Shown here: in pieces, positions 52,926 to 63,900 of the stretch
Numbering within the stretch: position 1 is the first letter of the stretch
Layout: each line of letters starts with the position of its first letter
From: Strigamia acuminata
Lineage: Eukaryota > Arthropoda > Chilopoda > Geophilomorpha > Linotaeniidae
NCBI GenBank assembly: GCA_949358305.1
Contig: OX442320.1
Span: 1,676,501-1,740,500 of the forward strand
DNA: 64,000 bases
Reading direction: 5' to 3'
Notes under the pieces: model-generated
Database searches by the model: none
The model's input: only the letters and a program-made list of their open reading frames with translations
Told to the model about the DNA's origin: nothing
Made by a program: the position numbers and the translations under genes

Positions 52926-53141
52926 TGTTGGAAATCGTGTGGTTGAAATAATGCAACATCATCGTAGGGTTAAAGAAATACAAGTGATTTTATTTAGAAC
53001 AATTCACAGGTTAAATATGATGACACTTAGCCATGATTGGCTGTTACAGAATGGACGTTTCTTGGACGTATCAGCGACAGGCGCGGAACGTCCGAGCGCC
53101 CTCTCGCGACGTATTGGCGGCCGACACACATATGTCCAACA
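52926..53141 (-). repeat. Copia-2 5' LTR (intact)
   Basis: 216 bp and uninterrupted. It shows the empty site for the Copia-1 insertion (GCAACATCATCG). On the minus strand TGGTAGCAGATG follows it within three bases and is the primer-binding site, of the initiator-Met tRNA type common in Copia elements. Confidence 0.85.
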
Positions 53142-53404
53142 AATGCGGCCGGTGTTTGGCGTAAAAACATGTCGAGGTAAAAATAACAACAATAATAATT
53201 AGAGTTGCAAGGAATGCTTGCTTTGTAGTCAGTTAGTCGGCCTATTTGGCCAAAAAACTGAATATTCTGTGAAAAACTTAGGATGATTTGCATTTTTTAG
53301 AATAGATACTGATAATTTACACTGTAAAAAATGAATTTAGCCAGATAACTTTACATTTTTAAGTGAGAATTGAATATTTTTGGTGGAAGGTACATATTTG
53401 GCAG
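53142..53404. other. Copia-2 target flank
   Basis: No gene. Together with the bases before 35206, the AATGC target lies in a palindromic context: AACACCAGCCGCATT on the left and AATGCGGCCGGTGTT on the right. Copia-2 therefore inserted in or beside an inverted-repeat element also seen near 34815-34865. Confidence 0.5.
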
Positions 53405-53590
53405 AAAATTGTGTTTTCAACCCGAAAATTGTGTTTTTAACTCAAAAATTGCTTTTTTTCAACACGAAAATTGCTTTATTCAACCCAAAAATTGCTTTTT
53501 TCAACCCAAAAATTGCTTTTTTCAACCCAAAAATTGCTTTTTTCAACCCAAAAATTGCTTTTTTCAACCCAAAAATTGCTTTTTTTTAAA
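53405..53590 (+). repeat. 21-bp tandem repeat
   Basis: About eight units of TTCAACCCAAAAATTGCTTTT, the last five almost identical and the first ones diverged. AT-rich. Frames through it are repeat translations. Confidence 0.85.
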
Positions 53591-54684
53591 CAAATATTTG
53601 GATGTTCAGCTATATTGGCATTCAGTGCAAATTATTGCTTAGTAATAAGTAATTATTCAATAAGATATTATTGTTAGCGCATCTGCTGACTTCCGACGGC
53701 GAAGAAACTTGGAATTCCCGCGCGGAACAATTGGATTTGAATATCAGTCGCTGAGCCTGGCTAACAGGAATAAAAAACAAGTTTTTTGTCAAAATTTCGA
53801 CATGTGCGCAAGCACGTAACACGAAAAATGACTGGAAAACTGGGTTTTATCCAAATTATTCCAATCAACTAACATTCGAGTAGATGGACTACCTGGTCAG
53901 GGACTTTTTTTAAATTTGTGGAAGAGTTGTTAAAACAGCAACGGGACTTAGCAAATAGTGTATGACCCGTCTCCGGTAATGATCAGTCACTACGAAATCG
54001 AAAAAATGCAATTGAATAAAATACCGACAAACACAATTCAAAATAAATAAATAAAGCTTTGTAATGGTAAAAATATTTATTCCCGGAAAGTTACGATGGC
54101 CCAGTTGAAAAGTTTAGTGTTTATAGGAAATAAATTCGACAAAAAAAAAATGGATATTTTTTGACCAAAACACAAGAAAAACCCGAATTTTTTAAAAATC
54201 GAACACAAACCGAACGTTTTTATAGCAAAACGACATGTTTTTATTTCAAAATAAGTTGTTACATTATATAAATCTTTCGACAAACCTTTTTACCAGAAAA
54301 TCGACTTTTTTCCCGAAATTTCTTCAAATTTTGCGCACAAAATCAACCTTTTTGGCAAAAAACGACGGTAAAATCGATGAATTAGGTTCACAATGAGTGG
54401 CAAAACACCACAAATCATTCCAGAACCTGAAAAATTGAAGGAAAATCCATTTTCTTGCCCGGAACAATGACAAGTTTTCTTCGGCAAAGCCGCACGGTCG
54501 CAACAAGCGACACGCGCAAAAGCACCGCCGATACGTAACAGTCGACTTCCCGGCGAGACAAATAAAAGAAACGAACACTTTTTCAATGATTCGACTTGTT
54601 AAAACTAAAAACGAATGGAATCACCGCTGAAATAAGTTAAAAAGACCTTTTTTACATCGAAAATGACAATTTTGGCACCACAAA
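53591..54684. other. Unassigned AT-rich DNA
   Basis: No supported gene. Several stretches of the type AAAAAcCGAATTTTT (54120-54350) resemble diverged versions of the repeat at 53405-53590. Short open frames have no recognisable domain. Confidence 0.4.
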
Positions 54685-54715
54685 CACGAACACAATATTG
54701 TGTTCGTGCCACAAA
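54678..54715. repeat. 24-bp perfect palindrome flanked by 7-bp direct repeats
   Basis: CACGAACACAAT followed by its reverse complement (54685-54708), with CCACAAA on each side (54678-54684, 54709-54715). Same plan as 34584-34629. Confidence 0.65.
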
Positions 54716-54749
54716 CCTTCGCGAATAAAGAATTTTATAAGCCTCGTGG

Positions 54750-54859
54750 CACAACTCGTTTAAACGACTTGCAACTCGTTATTTCGAGTTGTGCAACTCG
54801 TTATTTCGAGTTGCGAACTCGTTTAAACGAGTTGTAAGTTGTAACATTTCTTTTTCATG
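54750..54859 (+). repeat. AACTCGTTTAAACGAGTT palindromic repeat, right copy
   Basis: A chain of near-palindromes (AACTCGTTTAAACGA, AACTCGTTATTTCGAGTT twice, AACTCGTTTAAACGAGTT) ending TGTAACATTTCTTTTTCAT. It is the reverse complement of the arrangement at 34716-34780. Confidence 0.65.
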
Positions 54860-56083
54860 AAAACGGATTCACTGGATACTGGCTGAAGATCTCGTTTAGA
54901 ACGAGATCTGCAGCCAGCTTCCGGTTTGTGTGCTGTAGACAACCGCGTGGTTAGGTCTAGGTTAATGGTTTTAATCAAACATCTTGGAATTAAACCATAT
55001 ACAACCATGTAAGCCATATGTATAGAAGGTAGGTGTTTTGATTTTTACAGATCAGGGATCGATACACGCCGATGCGATGATAAAAACGCGGTGAATTGAA
55101 AACCTCGCAAATTTGAAAATGATAGAAAATAAACGACCCGACTTCAGGACCAACGTAATTCGAATATAATGTAAATAAATTTCATTAATTATTACGATCT
55201 TTTATGCCGACATAAAACTAAAACTAAAAATTAATACGAATTTATATTTAACAGACGAAGCGAATCTATACGGGACAACGGGATCTAGCGGACAGGTCAT
55301 TCGTGATAAAGAGCAAACCCGTGAACAGACTACAACTCAACAATTAAACAAGTTAGTTTGACTTTACATTTTCCAAATACTGACTAACCAAACACTAATT
55401 TGCAGATGAAGGAACGCGTGGTGTACAGATCCATTTGCGAACCTAGTCGGGTATGTGAGTTGAAAGTGGGACACACTGGATGTAGACGATTTTGTTCAAT
55501 AGCTGGTGATGATGATCTTAAGTCGGTGAGTGAAGAAAACTCAACCGCGGGCACGTATGGCAAGTGTATGTATTCTTTATTTTTCCACTTACAGTAAATC
55601 TTGTGCAGTTATCTGTTTTAATTAGGCAAATGGAGAGACACTGGTTCAAGTAGAAGGAAATTCGACCAATATTTTTTGACAACTGATACAACATTAATTA
55701 ATTAAGTTTTAATTAAAAATAATATTTTCCTGGCATTGGTGTGTCAAAACATGTGAGTTTGTTGTTTTTTAAAATTTAAAAGAGAAAATATAAATTAATT
55801 TGAAATATTTTTTATAGGTATCCGGTTGTTTAGCAGCAAGTAAAGGAGAATGAATGAAGAAAATATCTCAATATGTCCAAATATGAATAAAAATAAAATG
55901 TGTGACGATTCTACTTTTGGGCTAATTTATTAGTCCTTTTGAGATAGATAATTCGGTTTATACAAGACGTTGCTAAGTTTAACAACAACCTAACCGAGAT
56001 AAGCTACGGAAGCCCTTACAAACATGAATATGTGATCAAGTAGGAATAACTTACAGTTTTAGTGTGACATAACATATTTATTT
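54860..56083. other. Intergenic DNA with possible exon-like pieces
   Basis: A stem-forming AGATCTCGTT...AACGAGATCT lies at 54888-54911. At 55406-55525 an ATG-started open stretch, bounded by TTTGCAG and TCG|GTGAGT, encodes a Cys-containing peptide (RSICEPSRVCELK, GCRRFC). It is preceded at 55255-55351 by another open stretch between ACAG and GTTAGT. The phases of the two do not join cleanly, and I recognise no family, so a host gene is only a possibility. Confidence 0.25.
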
Positions 56084-56293
56084 CTAAATATTGATATTAA
56101 CAAAGATGGGTTCTTGACGCGTGTAAACGGGCGGCATCAACTGGTTGAGGATCCGGGCGAAGCCAGAGGGATACGGCTGACTTGCGGCATCGTCACAAAT
56201 AGCGCTACGGAGACGCATTTGGTCCGCAGCTCGAATATCTAATAATGCGAAGAATCCTTCGCATAAGTAGGAATATTCGGCAGAATATTCCAT
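56084..56293 (-). CDS. Short ORF of unknown function
   Basis: 69 aa from an ATG. Composition looks protein-like rather than repeat-like (GFFALLDIRAADQMRLR, PSGFARILNQLMPP). An AATAAA signal follows the stop almost directly (56073-56080, minus strand). It could be a terminal exon or a chance ORF. No family is recognised. Confidence 0.25.
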   Translation of the reverse strand: MEYSAEYSYLCEGFFALLDIRAADQMRLRSAICDDAASQPYPSGFARILNQLMPPVYTRQEPIFVNINI

Positions 56294-56361
56294 GTTCCAA
56301 ATGAATAAAAGTAAAGTGATTAAAGTAATATAACAAATGAATTGTTATATAAATAATAATT

Positions 56362-56850
56362 GGGCGGGGACCGTCACGACAATTGAGAGAACGTCGCGGG
56401 AGTTGTTGAGACTCCATCCGCCAGCATGCCTTACGACGACAAGATCTCGTGATCAGGCGCCGAGTATTTGTTTGTACGCTTTAGTTCGCTATCGGTGGTA
56501 CCAACCACCAGGTAAACATTTCTATGGACTTACCGGTATAAAAAGTGATTGCCAATACAGGATTACCAATGCCCGAGTAGTTTGTTTAACACAGTGTTGT
56601 TCAACTCCTGTTCACGGGTTACTAACCCGGAGGGTACGATGGGGCGGGGACCGTCACGACGGTCGAGAGAACCATCGCGGGAGGATTTGACTCCTCCATC
56701 CGCCAGCATGCCTTACGATGACGGGATCCATTGATCGAGCACCGGGTAAAATATTAATCGGCCACTGCCGTTGGATTACCATTATCCAGGTAGTTATTTT
56801 ATCGCAACATCTTTAGATATTACTCACGGGCTACCAACCCGGCGTGTTAC
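56362..56850. repeat. Diverged tandem duplication, period about 280 bp
   Basis: GGGCGGGGACCGTCACGAC and CATCCGCCAGCATGCCTTACGA occur at 56362 onward and again at 56642 onward; CACGGGTTACTAACCCGG and CACGGGCTACCAACCCGG also correspond. GC-rich compared with its surroundings. Function unknown. Confidence 0.75.
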
Positions 56851-57185
56851 CTGTGCATTAGGCCTTTACCGACTTTTAACGTGCGGAAGGACCAATCGTA
56901 GAAAGACGGGAACCTGCGTGGGCCGTTTACAACAACCATCCTGCAGCGGACTGTGGCCAGTTAGCTGAGGGACCTACTTTCATTTAGCAAGGTCGTACTG
57001 TATACGACCGTTATATTAAGCCACCGTACGAAGTCCTACTGTCCCGTAGAACAGCTGGCTAACGTTACGGGGCCATTTCATGCGAATGCATGTCTATTAC
57101 CGGAGTTGGCCTTCCCGAAATAGCCCTACAACAGCAATAACAAAATAGTAATGAATACTAGCTGTGGAGAGCTGAGGTGGCCTGA

Positions 57186-57645
57186 TGTGTCGATAGAGAA
57201 TAATGAAATCAAACGATAACAATTCAACTACAGACAATATACAAGTTCAGTTATCAAGCCAGGGGGAAGTGAGAAACTGGAGCTTATATAGTTCTGTAGA
57301 ACTACTAGATTGGCGACAGCCAATCAGCGTACGAATCGGCGGATTCTTGGGTCACTAGTCCGGACCTAATATATGACTATGTCCAGATGGGCCTAGTTGG
57401 GGTCCGGAAGGGTCCGATTGGTTCCCTTCGACAGGTAAGTAATGTGGATATTGATTCGATGGAATCAACATTGTCAAGTAAATAATACTTAGTTTGCATT
57501 GAATAAAATAGTTATATTTTATTCACCGTGTCCTAAATAATTATTTATCACACTTTTTAGTTTTATCGAGTTTGAATTACGCGCGTTTGTTAAACAGCGC
57601 CACCTATTGTGAACATTGATAACTACTGATTTGTAATCATCACAC
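57186..57645 (-). repeat. Gypsy-4 3' LTR (probable)
   Basis: On the minus strand it starts TGTGATGATTAC after a purine tract (CACCGGGGGATG, 57659-57647) and ends TCTATCGACACA, about 460 bp. A TATATAAG box lies near 57282. The far end is chosen from TG...CA and the CGACACA ending shared with Gypsy-1; no second copy is available to prove it. Confidence 0.5.
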
Positions 57646-57646
57646 A

Positions 57647-58393
57647 TCCCCCGGTGACAAGCATAGAGTTTACTTACTCTTGATTGTCATTCTTAATGGA
57701 TAAGAATGTTCACCTAATTCTATCGAATTGTTCCACTTGGTAAGTATTTTATTAACTTAATCACGTTATTTCTTTCAGAAACTTCGTCACCCGATTAGAC
57801 TAATCGGCTTCCCTGTACAACGCAACTCCTGGTTGCTAAGCGACGGAAATGAACTCGTCCGAACATGGATACATGTTCGAGAAAACTAATTTCGATAGAA
57901 ATTTTATTTTCTCCATCAAATAAACTTCTTTCCTAGTTTATTAATCAACAAGATAATCAATAAAAAATAAACTTATGCAAAATTTTATTTATCGAAAATC
58001 TAAACTACTAATTCTTTATTACGAATGTCATAAAAAAAATTAACGAATTTCAACTTGAAATTCTTCAACGCTTCGATCAAAGCAAAAAACAAACACAATT
58101 TTCACAAATAATTATGAAAAATAAACTAAACAATCACACATATGTTAATATGATTAATTCAAATAAACATCCAAATTGAATTCGAAAAACAATAACAAAT
58201 TAAATTGAATCCAATTTTTAAATTAAACTATACTCGTTTGAGCATTTAATGATTAGTTCAAGATCTTGAAACAAACAAACACAATACTCGTGGGAATATT
58301 TCGTAATTGCAAAAACACAACAAAACACTTGGAGTATTTTTAGTCATAAAAAATCTCCACTCGGAAAAATAACGAACGTTAATTTTGTCCCTT
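57647..58393 (-). other. Gypsy-4 ORF3 3' untranslated region and polypurine tract
   Basis: AT-rich DNA between ORF3 and the 3' LTR with no gene. The purine tract CACCGGGGGATG abuts the LTR. Confidence 0.55.
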
Positions 58394-59911
58394 TTAATCC
58401 TTCTTTTCGACGTCAGTCGAAACTTTCTCCTCCTTTTTCTCGACTTCAGCAGAAGTCAGAAAATCCGACTCTTCAGTCGCCTCTGTCGAGACGGCGGAAA
58501 ACACGGCTTCTTCCGGCGCTTCAATTTCATCCGGACTCGGAGGCGGAAACGGCATGTCGTCGAGAAGCTCAGCCACGAAATCGACGACGGAAAGCAGCTC
58601 TTCAGCGTCCTCGAACTGTGCCTCGTCCGAAGTTTCAGACTTAGGCGCGATAGGAGCGCTCGACACGTCGATTACGACCGCTGGAGGATCCTCCACTGGT
58701 TTGGACAACGCTTCTACGGCCTGTTGAAGCTTACGAGCTCGCCCTCGTGCCAAGATGTTGGTGCGTTGAGCCTTGGCTATTTCTTTCGCTCGGTCGAGCG
58801 TCAGACAGCCTCGACCACGCGACATCGTTCTTGGTCGAACGAATTCTTCCACGACCTCGCTTCCAACGCTGTCGGCGGCCTGGACAGTTTCAGTGGAAAC
58901 TTCGGAGTCCTCGGACGGCGGCGGTGACTGTCGAAGGAGTTCGACTCTTACACCAGCGTTGGCTTCAGCGCGGGTCCAGGTGAGGAAGCGCGGGTCGATG
59001 TATACAGCCTCGCCGCGGCTGTTTAGAAACAATCGGCACTTGGGGCAGTGAGCCCAACATCGCTTCTCATTAGGTTTAATGCCTTTAACTACGTGGGGCT
59101 GAACCTCCTTGCGCCATGGCTCCGAACGCGGTCGCGTTTTTCTTCCACGACAATTTGGACAACGCATTAATGAAGAACCTGCGGATGCACCGCAGCACCA
59201 CCCACAGCCGACGCAAAATGGGCAGATCGTCTCTGTTGCCTGGTCCGTCACGATGTTATCGTGAGGTATTCCGGCTGCCATGTCTCGTTCGCACTGCTCC
59301 TTGCGCAGGCGGGCCTTCTCGTCCTTCTTTCTGGCCTTGTTGGCCACTCGGTACTCGCGGTTGCGAGAAACAGGCTCCGAATAACGCAAAGCGCCCGGCG
59401 GCGGCTCATTCCATCCGTATTCTGATGCAGAAGACTCAGCACCAGCAGGAAGATGCGTAACAGACGCTGATTGTCCCGTCACGGTCGGTGCAGCCGCATT
59501 CGACGTGTTGGCGACGGTGGGCGCCACGCTTGCAGTTGGCGGCCGAAATTCGGGTGAATGCGGGGCCAACGGGACGTTGATAACGTTCGCGGGCGGATAC
59601 GCCACCTGGGCCATCGGGGCCAATTGTGCCGACTCATAAACGGTTGGCTGTGCAGAAGTGGACGGGGCCTGCATCATCGCATTGAAGTCGAGCGGAAATC
59701 CGTCCGGATGGACGCTCAGCCAATTTAGTGTTGCTAACTGCAGTGGCGTCAGGGCATACATGGAGGCTGGTGCCGTTGGTATCGGTTGGGCCCTCAAATA
59801 TGCACGTTCGGCCGAACGGCGTTGCTCGTCACTAGACGAGGTGGACGAGCTGGAACTTTCATGCCGGTGTCGCCGATGACTCCGTTTTGAACGGTGTTTA
59901 CCACTTCCCAT
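58394..59911 (-). CDS. Gypsy-4 ORF3, unknown Cys-rich protein in env position
   Basis: About 505 aa from the ATG at 59911, which directly follows GTCCGCAG, a splice-acceptor-like sequence; the open frame itself extends six codons further to 59929. Not recognised as a known family. Visible: a basic/Ser-rich N terminus (KHRSKRSHRRHRHESSSSS), a Pro/Ala-rich region, a basic helix-like stretch (NKARKKDEKARLRKE), then a Cys cluster CPFCVGCGWCCG with CPNCRG and CPKCRLF that probably binds zinc, and an acidic C terminus. There is no signal peptide or membrane segment, so it is not an envelope protein. Confidence 0.65.
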   Translation of the reverse strand: MGSGKHRSKRSHRRHRHESSSSSTSSSDEQRRSAERAYLRAQPIPTAPASMYALTPLQLATLNWLSVHPDGFPLDFNAMMQAPSTSAQPTVYESAQLAPMAQVAYPPANVINVPLAPHSPEFRPPTASVAPTVANTSNAAAPTVTGQSASVTHLPAGAESSASEYGWNEPPPGALRYSEPVSRNREYRVANKARKKDEKARLRKEQCERDMAAGIPHDNIVTDQATETICPFCVGCGWCCGASAGSSLMRCPNCRGRKTRPRSEPWRKEVQPHVVKGIKPNEKRCWAHCPKCRLFLNSRGEAVYIDPRFLTWTRAEANAGVRVELLRQSPPPSEDSEVSTETVQAADSVGSEVVEEFVRPRTMSRGRGCLTLDRAKEIAKAQRTNILARGRARKLQQAVEALSKPVEDPPAVVIDVSSAPIAPKSETSDEAQFEDAEELLSVVDFVAELLDDMPFPPPSPDEIEAPEEAVFSAVSTEATEESDFLTSAEVEKKEEKVSTDVEKKD

Positions 59912-60973
59912 CTGCGGACGCAAATACATTATTTTATTAAAAATAATTCCACTCTAAATAATCATTCTTTGAGTCCAAAGAATTAAAACGTATTGTTCGC
60001 AACGAAAAAATACACAACTTGAGTTATTTATAACCCTCAACATGTGACACTAATGAGTCACATTCCCCTTGTGTTTATGACACTTAGAATGGACTCGCCT
60101 GACAGCGATTTTCATCGAAAATCGCAACTTGTTGATTTTTCAAAAGAAAAATTCTCTTTAGTTTTGTAAATTATTTAATCCAACTTTTCGAATATCAAAG
60201 ATAACTTTCGTATTAATTAATTAACACTTAGTCTAATAAATATCTCAAATCGAAAATTCACCGCTAAATAATTTATGCAAGCCTCGACCGCGACTTGATT
60301 TAAATAATTAGTGCCCACGTACTTAAACTTAATAAATAATTATTAAATTTAACCCAACTATTCGACTGAATAGCTAAACTTCCAGAGTGATTTAATGCCG
60401 ATTCACGCTTATAATACACGTGAATTTTTTAACTTTTATCGGGACGCCGATATTTTACCAATTGTTGCGAACAATTCTTTTAAATTCTTTGGTCAAAGAA
60501 TATATTTGAAAACTACTTACTGTTGAAGTTTGTTTTCCTTGCTGAAGTTGCTAATTGAATTAGCGTTGAAATTCTCAAGTCGAAAAAGTGAAGAGGAGAC
60601 GAAGGGACGAAGTCAACTTGTATCCACGTGTTTTAACGAAGTGTTTGTGTGCAATGAACCCTGGGAATTTTATTCCCTATTAATTGTCGGGTTCGAGGTT
60701 TAATCACACCTCGTAATTCTCGTACCCTCGCGAAGAGGCGAGATCATCACTTTTCCAAGTAATTTCTCTGTATTTTAGTTAAAATACATGTAAATACGAC
60801 CAAAAAAAATAAAAATATTCTATCGAATATTTAATTCATCGCAACAAATTCATATTTTAATATAAATTTCAATACATATCGTAATATCTTGTCCCCCGGT
60901 GTTGAGATTTTCAATCACTACACCTGTTAGACATGTAAAATAATTACTGTCTCCAAGTTTTAAATAAAACTTA
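59912..60973 (-). promoter_or_regulatory. Gypsy-4 pol-to-ORF3 spacer ending in a splice acceptor
   Basis: AT-rich spacer with no supported gene. On the minus strand it ends TATTTGCGTCCGCAG|ATGGG, with the AG one base before the ORF3 ATG, as in Gypsy-1. Confidence 0.5.
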
Positions 60974-63900
60974 TCAATTCCAACAGAATTTTGAGGCTTT
61001 TCCTCGTTGTTGGTATGGTTTTTTAAATACTGCAGTGATGTTTCGCACGAAATTTTCATCTGCATATTTAGGATTTGGTTTTCGTTCTCGTCGTGGACGA
61101 GTGCTAGTTCGTGGAACTATCGGTTGGGGTTTGCGGGGTTTTCGAGGCGGTTTCTTTGGAACTTCGCCTCTTTTTAACGCCGCTTTCCTTTCCATAGCAG
61201 TTAAGCGTTGTCTATGTCTATGTTTAGACTTAATGGGCGCAGATTTGTCAATTTGCACCGAAGTTGAGTCGGATAATTCCATTGGAATTTCTGAAGAAGT
61301 TTCAGGAATTAATTCCATTTCTTCAGCATCCGGAAGTTGATTACTTTCGTCCATCCATTTAGGATTTTCTTGAGGCGAGTAAGAGGCGGACTTTTGTCCT
61401 ATTTTCCAAGTCTCAATCGGGTACGACGGAGTATAAGGATACAACGCTTTAATATTTACTGATTTTTCAATTGAACCATCAGCTAATTTGCGTAATTTAT
61501 ACGCTCCGCCTGGAAGTACTTTAGTAATCTCCCACGGACCATCTCTCTTCTCTGCGAAACCAGCAGAAATATTTTTATCTGCGCACGAGAGAATGTGAGT
61601 TTGTTTCCAAACTAAATCTCCAACTTCGAACTCCGTAATTACGAACTTTTGTTCGTGTATTTTCCTATGTCGTTCAAAATTCAATTGAATTCTGCGATGC
61701 ATCTCTTGATGCGATCTGCGTAATATATCTAATAGTACTCTGACATATTTTTCTGGATTTTCTTTGTCAAATGGATTGGCATGTTTGATAATCCTTGGGT
61801 CGAAAGGTAATGTTACGATTCGTCCAGTGTTCAGTAACATCGGGCTTGAGCCCGTTGCCGATGACACATTATTTCTCATCGCGAACGCGAATTCGTCTAA
61901 ATATCGTGGCCATTGCGTGTGCACATCTGTGTACAAGGCCAGCATCGTCTTTATATCTCTATTGGCTCGCTCTGTCGGGTTCGCCTGGGCATGATACGTG
62001 CTTGTATGAGACGGGCGAATGTTGTACATTTCGCAATACTCATTGTAAATATCGGAAACGAATTGCTTTCCGTTATCGCTCACAATCTTTTTGGGGTGTC
62101 CCCATCTGTTTGTAACAGATCTTAATTCTTGAACGCAGTTAGCGCTCGTGGCTTTGGTCAAAGCCTTAATTTCAACGAACTTGGTACAATTGTCAATAAT
62201 GACAAAAATATACTGGTTTTGGGACCTTCCCGCGGGTTTTGGGCCCATCAAGTCCATGTTAATACATTCCCAAGGATTGGTCATGTTGTGGGGTGTGTAA
62301 GGAGCTGCGTGCCTTTTCTGTTGAATAGGTTTGTACTGAGCACAGTGCGTGCAGCTTTTGACGTAGTTCCTGACACTTCTACTCATACCAGGCCAGAAAT
62401 ATATTAAACGTGTTTTCTCAAGCGTCTTACTCATCCCAGCGTGACCGCTTAGGGGGTGGCCATGACAAGCGAAGAGTACTCGTTTTACGAGTGCACTGGG
62501 TACAACGGCTTTAAAGCCATTTCCCGAATCGTTTAATTCCTCTTCGAACGAAGGGTTAAAATAGATGATCATTTGATCACCATCAACTTCTTTTTTGTCT
62601 AAACAATAGTTTTTGACTTTGTTTTTCCATTCTTTTATTTCAGATTGTGGTATCCCAACAACCTTGTCATTCAATAAATATTCCCGAATGCGTTTGCATT
62701 CAGTATCTAGTAACTGAGCATCTATTATTTCTCTCCGTGTAGGAGGGACTTCTTTAAGTACTTCAGTCAACGCACTGTACAAGGTTTCTTGTACTTCCTC
62801 CCCCTCCCTTTCTTCAGAACATTCTTTAGAATTTTCTGAGAAATAGGAACGCACACTAGCCAAATATTCTCGTTTCTCCGGGGCACGATTTAATGAAACA
62901 GAAGGATTTCCGTCCCACTCAGGCCAGTATTGTTTAATTTCAACAGGTTCCACATGATCACGAAGAGGAATGTCTTCCTCTGTTAGTGGGGCTCTAGAAA
63001 GTGCGTCTGCAACTTGGTTAGCAGCACCTTTTCGAAAAACAATTTTAAAATTTCCACATTGGATTCTTAAGGCCCATCGGCCAAATTTCCCAGATGGTTC
63101 AGGCGTTCGCATCAACCATTTTAGTGCTTCTGCATCTGACTCTAAAGTGAATGTACCATATTCGAGATATGGTTTAAATCGATCAATAGCCCACACGACT
63201 GCGAGACATTCGAGTTCCGGCGTTGTATAACGCTTCTCCGCTCCACGTAAAACTCTGCTTGCATAAGCTACAGGTCTGGGTACAGAAATGTTTTTCTGCT
63301 TCTTTTCATCGAATATATCGACGTCTTGGCAAAGGACAGCTCCTAAGCCTTCATGTGAAGCGTCAGTCATGACAACAAATGGCAAAGTCATATCTGGTTT
63401 GTGTAGACAATTGTCACCACATAGTAGCTCTTTAATTCTATTAAAAGCTTCTGTCTGCTCATCTCCCCATTCAAATGGAGTTTTCTCATTCATCATACGT
63501 GTGTATGGTGCGGCAATAGTTCCGTGATTTGGAACAAACTTCCTGAAGAAGTTAGTCATGCCGTGAAAGCGCTGAATGTCTTTAGCACACGTGGGGGTGG
63601 GAAATTTCATGATCGCCGATATTTTATCGGGATCACCGAAGAGACCTTCGGGTTTAATCCAGTGGCCCAAGAATTTTAATTCTGTACGCCCAAAACGAGA
63701 TTTCGCTTTATTTATTGTCATGTTGGCTTGGTTAAGCCTTTCCAAAACATCTCGAACATGTTTGAGATGATCATCCCAATTATCTGAATACACAATTACG
63801 TCATCCAAATAAACTAACGCGTAGTCTTGCAAAGCTGAGCCTAAAATGCCTTCCATCAGACGTTGGAAAGTACAAGGTGCATTGCAAAGGCCGAACGGCA

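Larger units (their letters stand above)
35206..53141 (-). mobile_element. Copia-2, gag-only non-autonomous Copia-like element with two nested insertions
   Basis: 216-bp LTRs start TGTTGGAAATCG and end ATGTCCAACA on the plus strand; the AATGC duplication is at 35201-35205 and 53142-53146. The left LTR (35206-35240 plus 42055-42235) is split by Copia-1, and the gag region is split by Copia-3. Without these the element is about 3.9 kb. Its only ORF is Gag plus an acidic extension; protease, RT and integrase are absent. The LTR copies look identical, so it is young. Confidence 0.85.
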
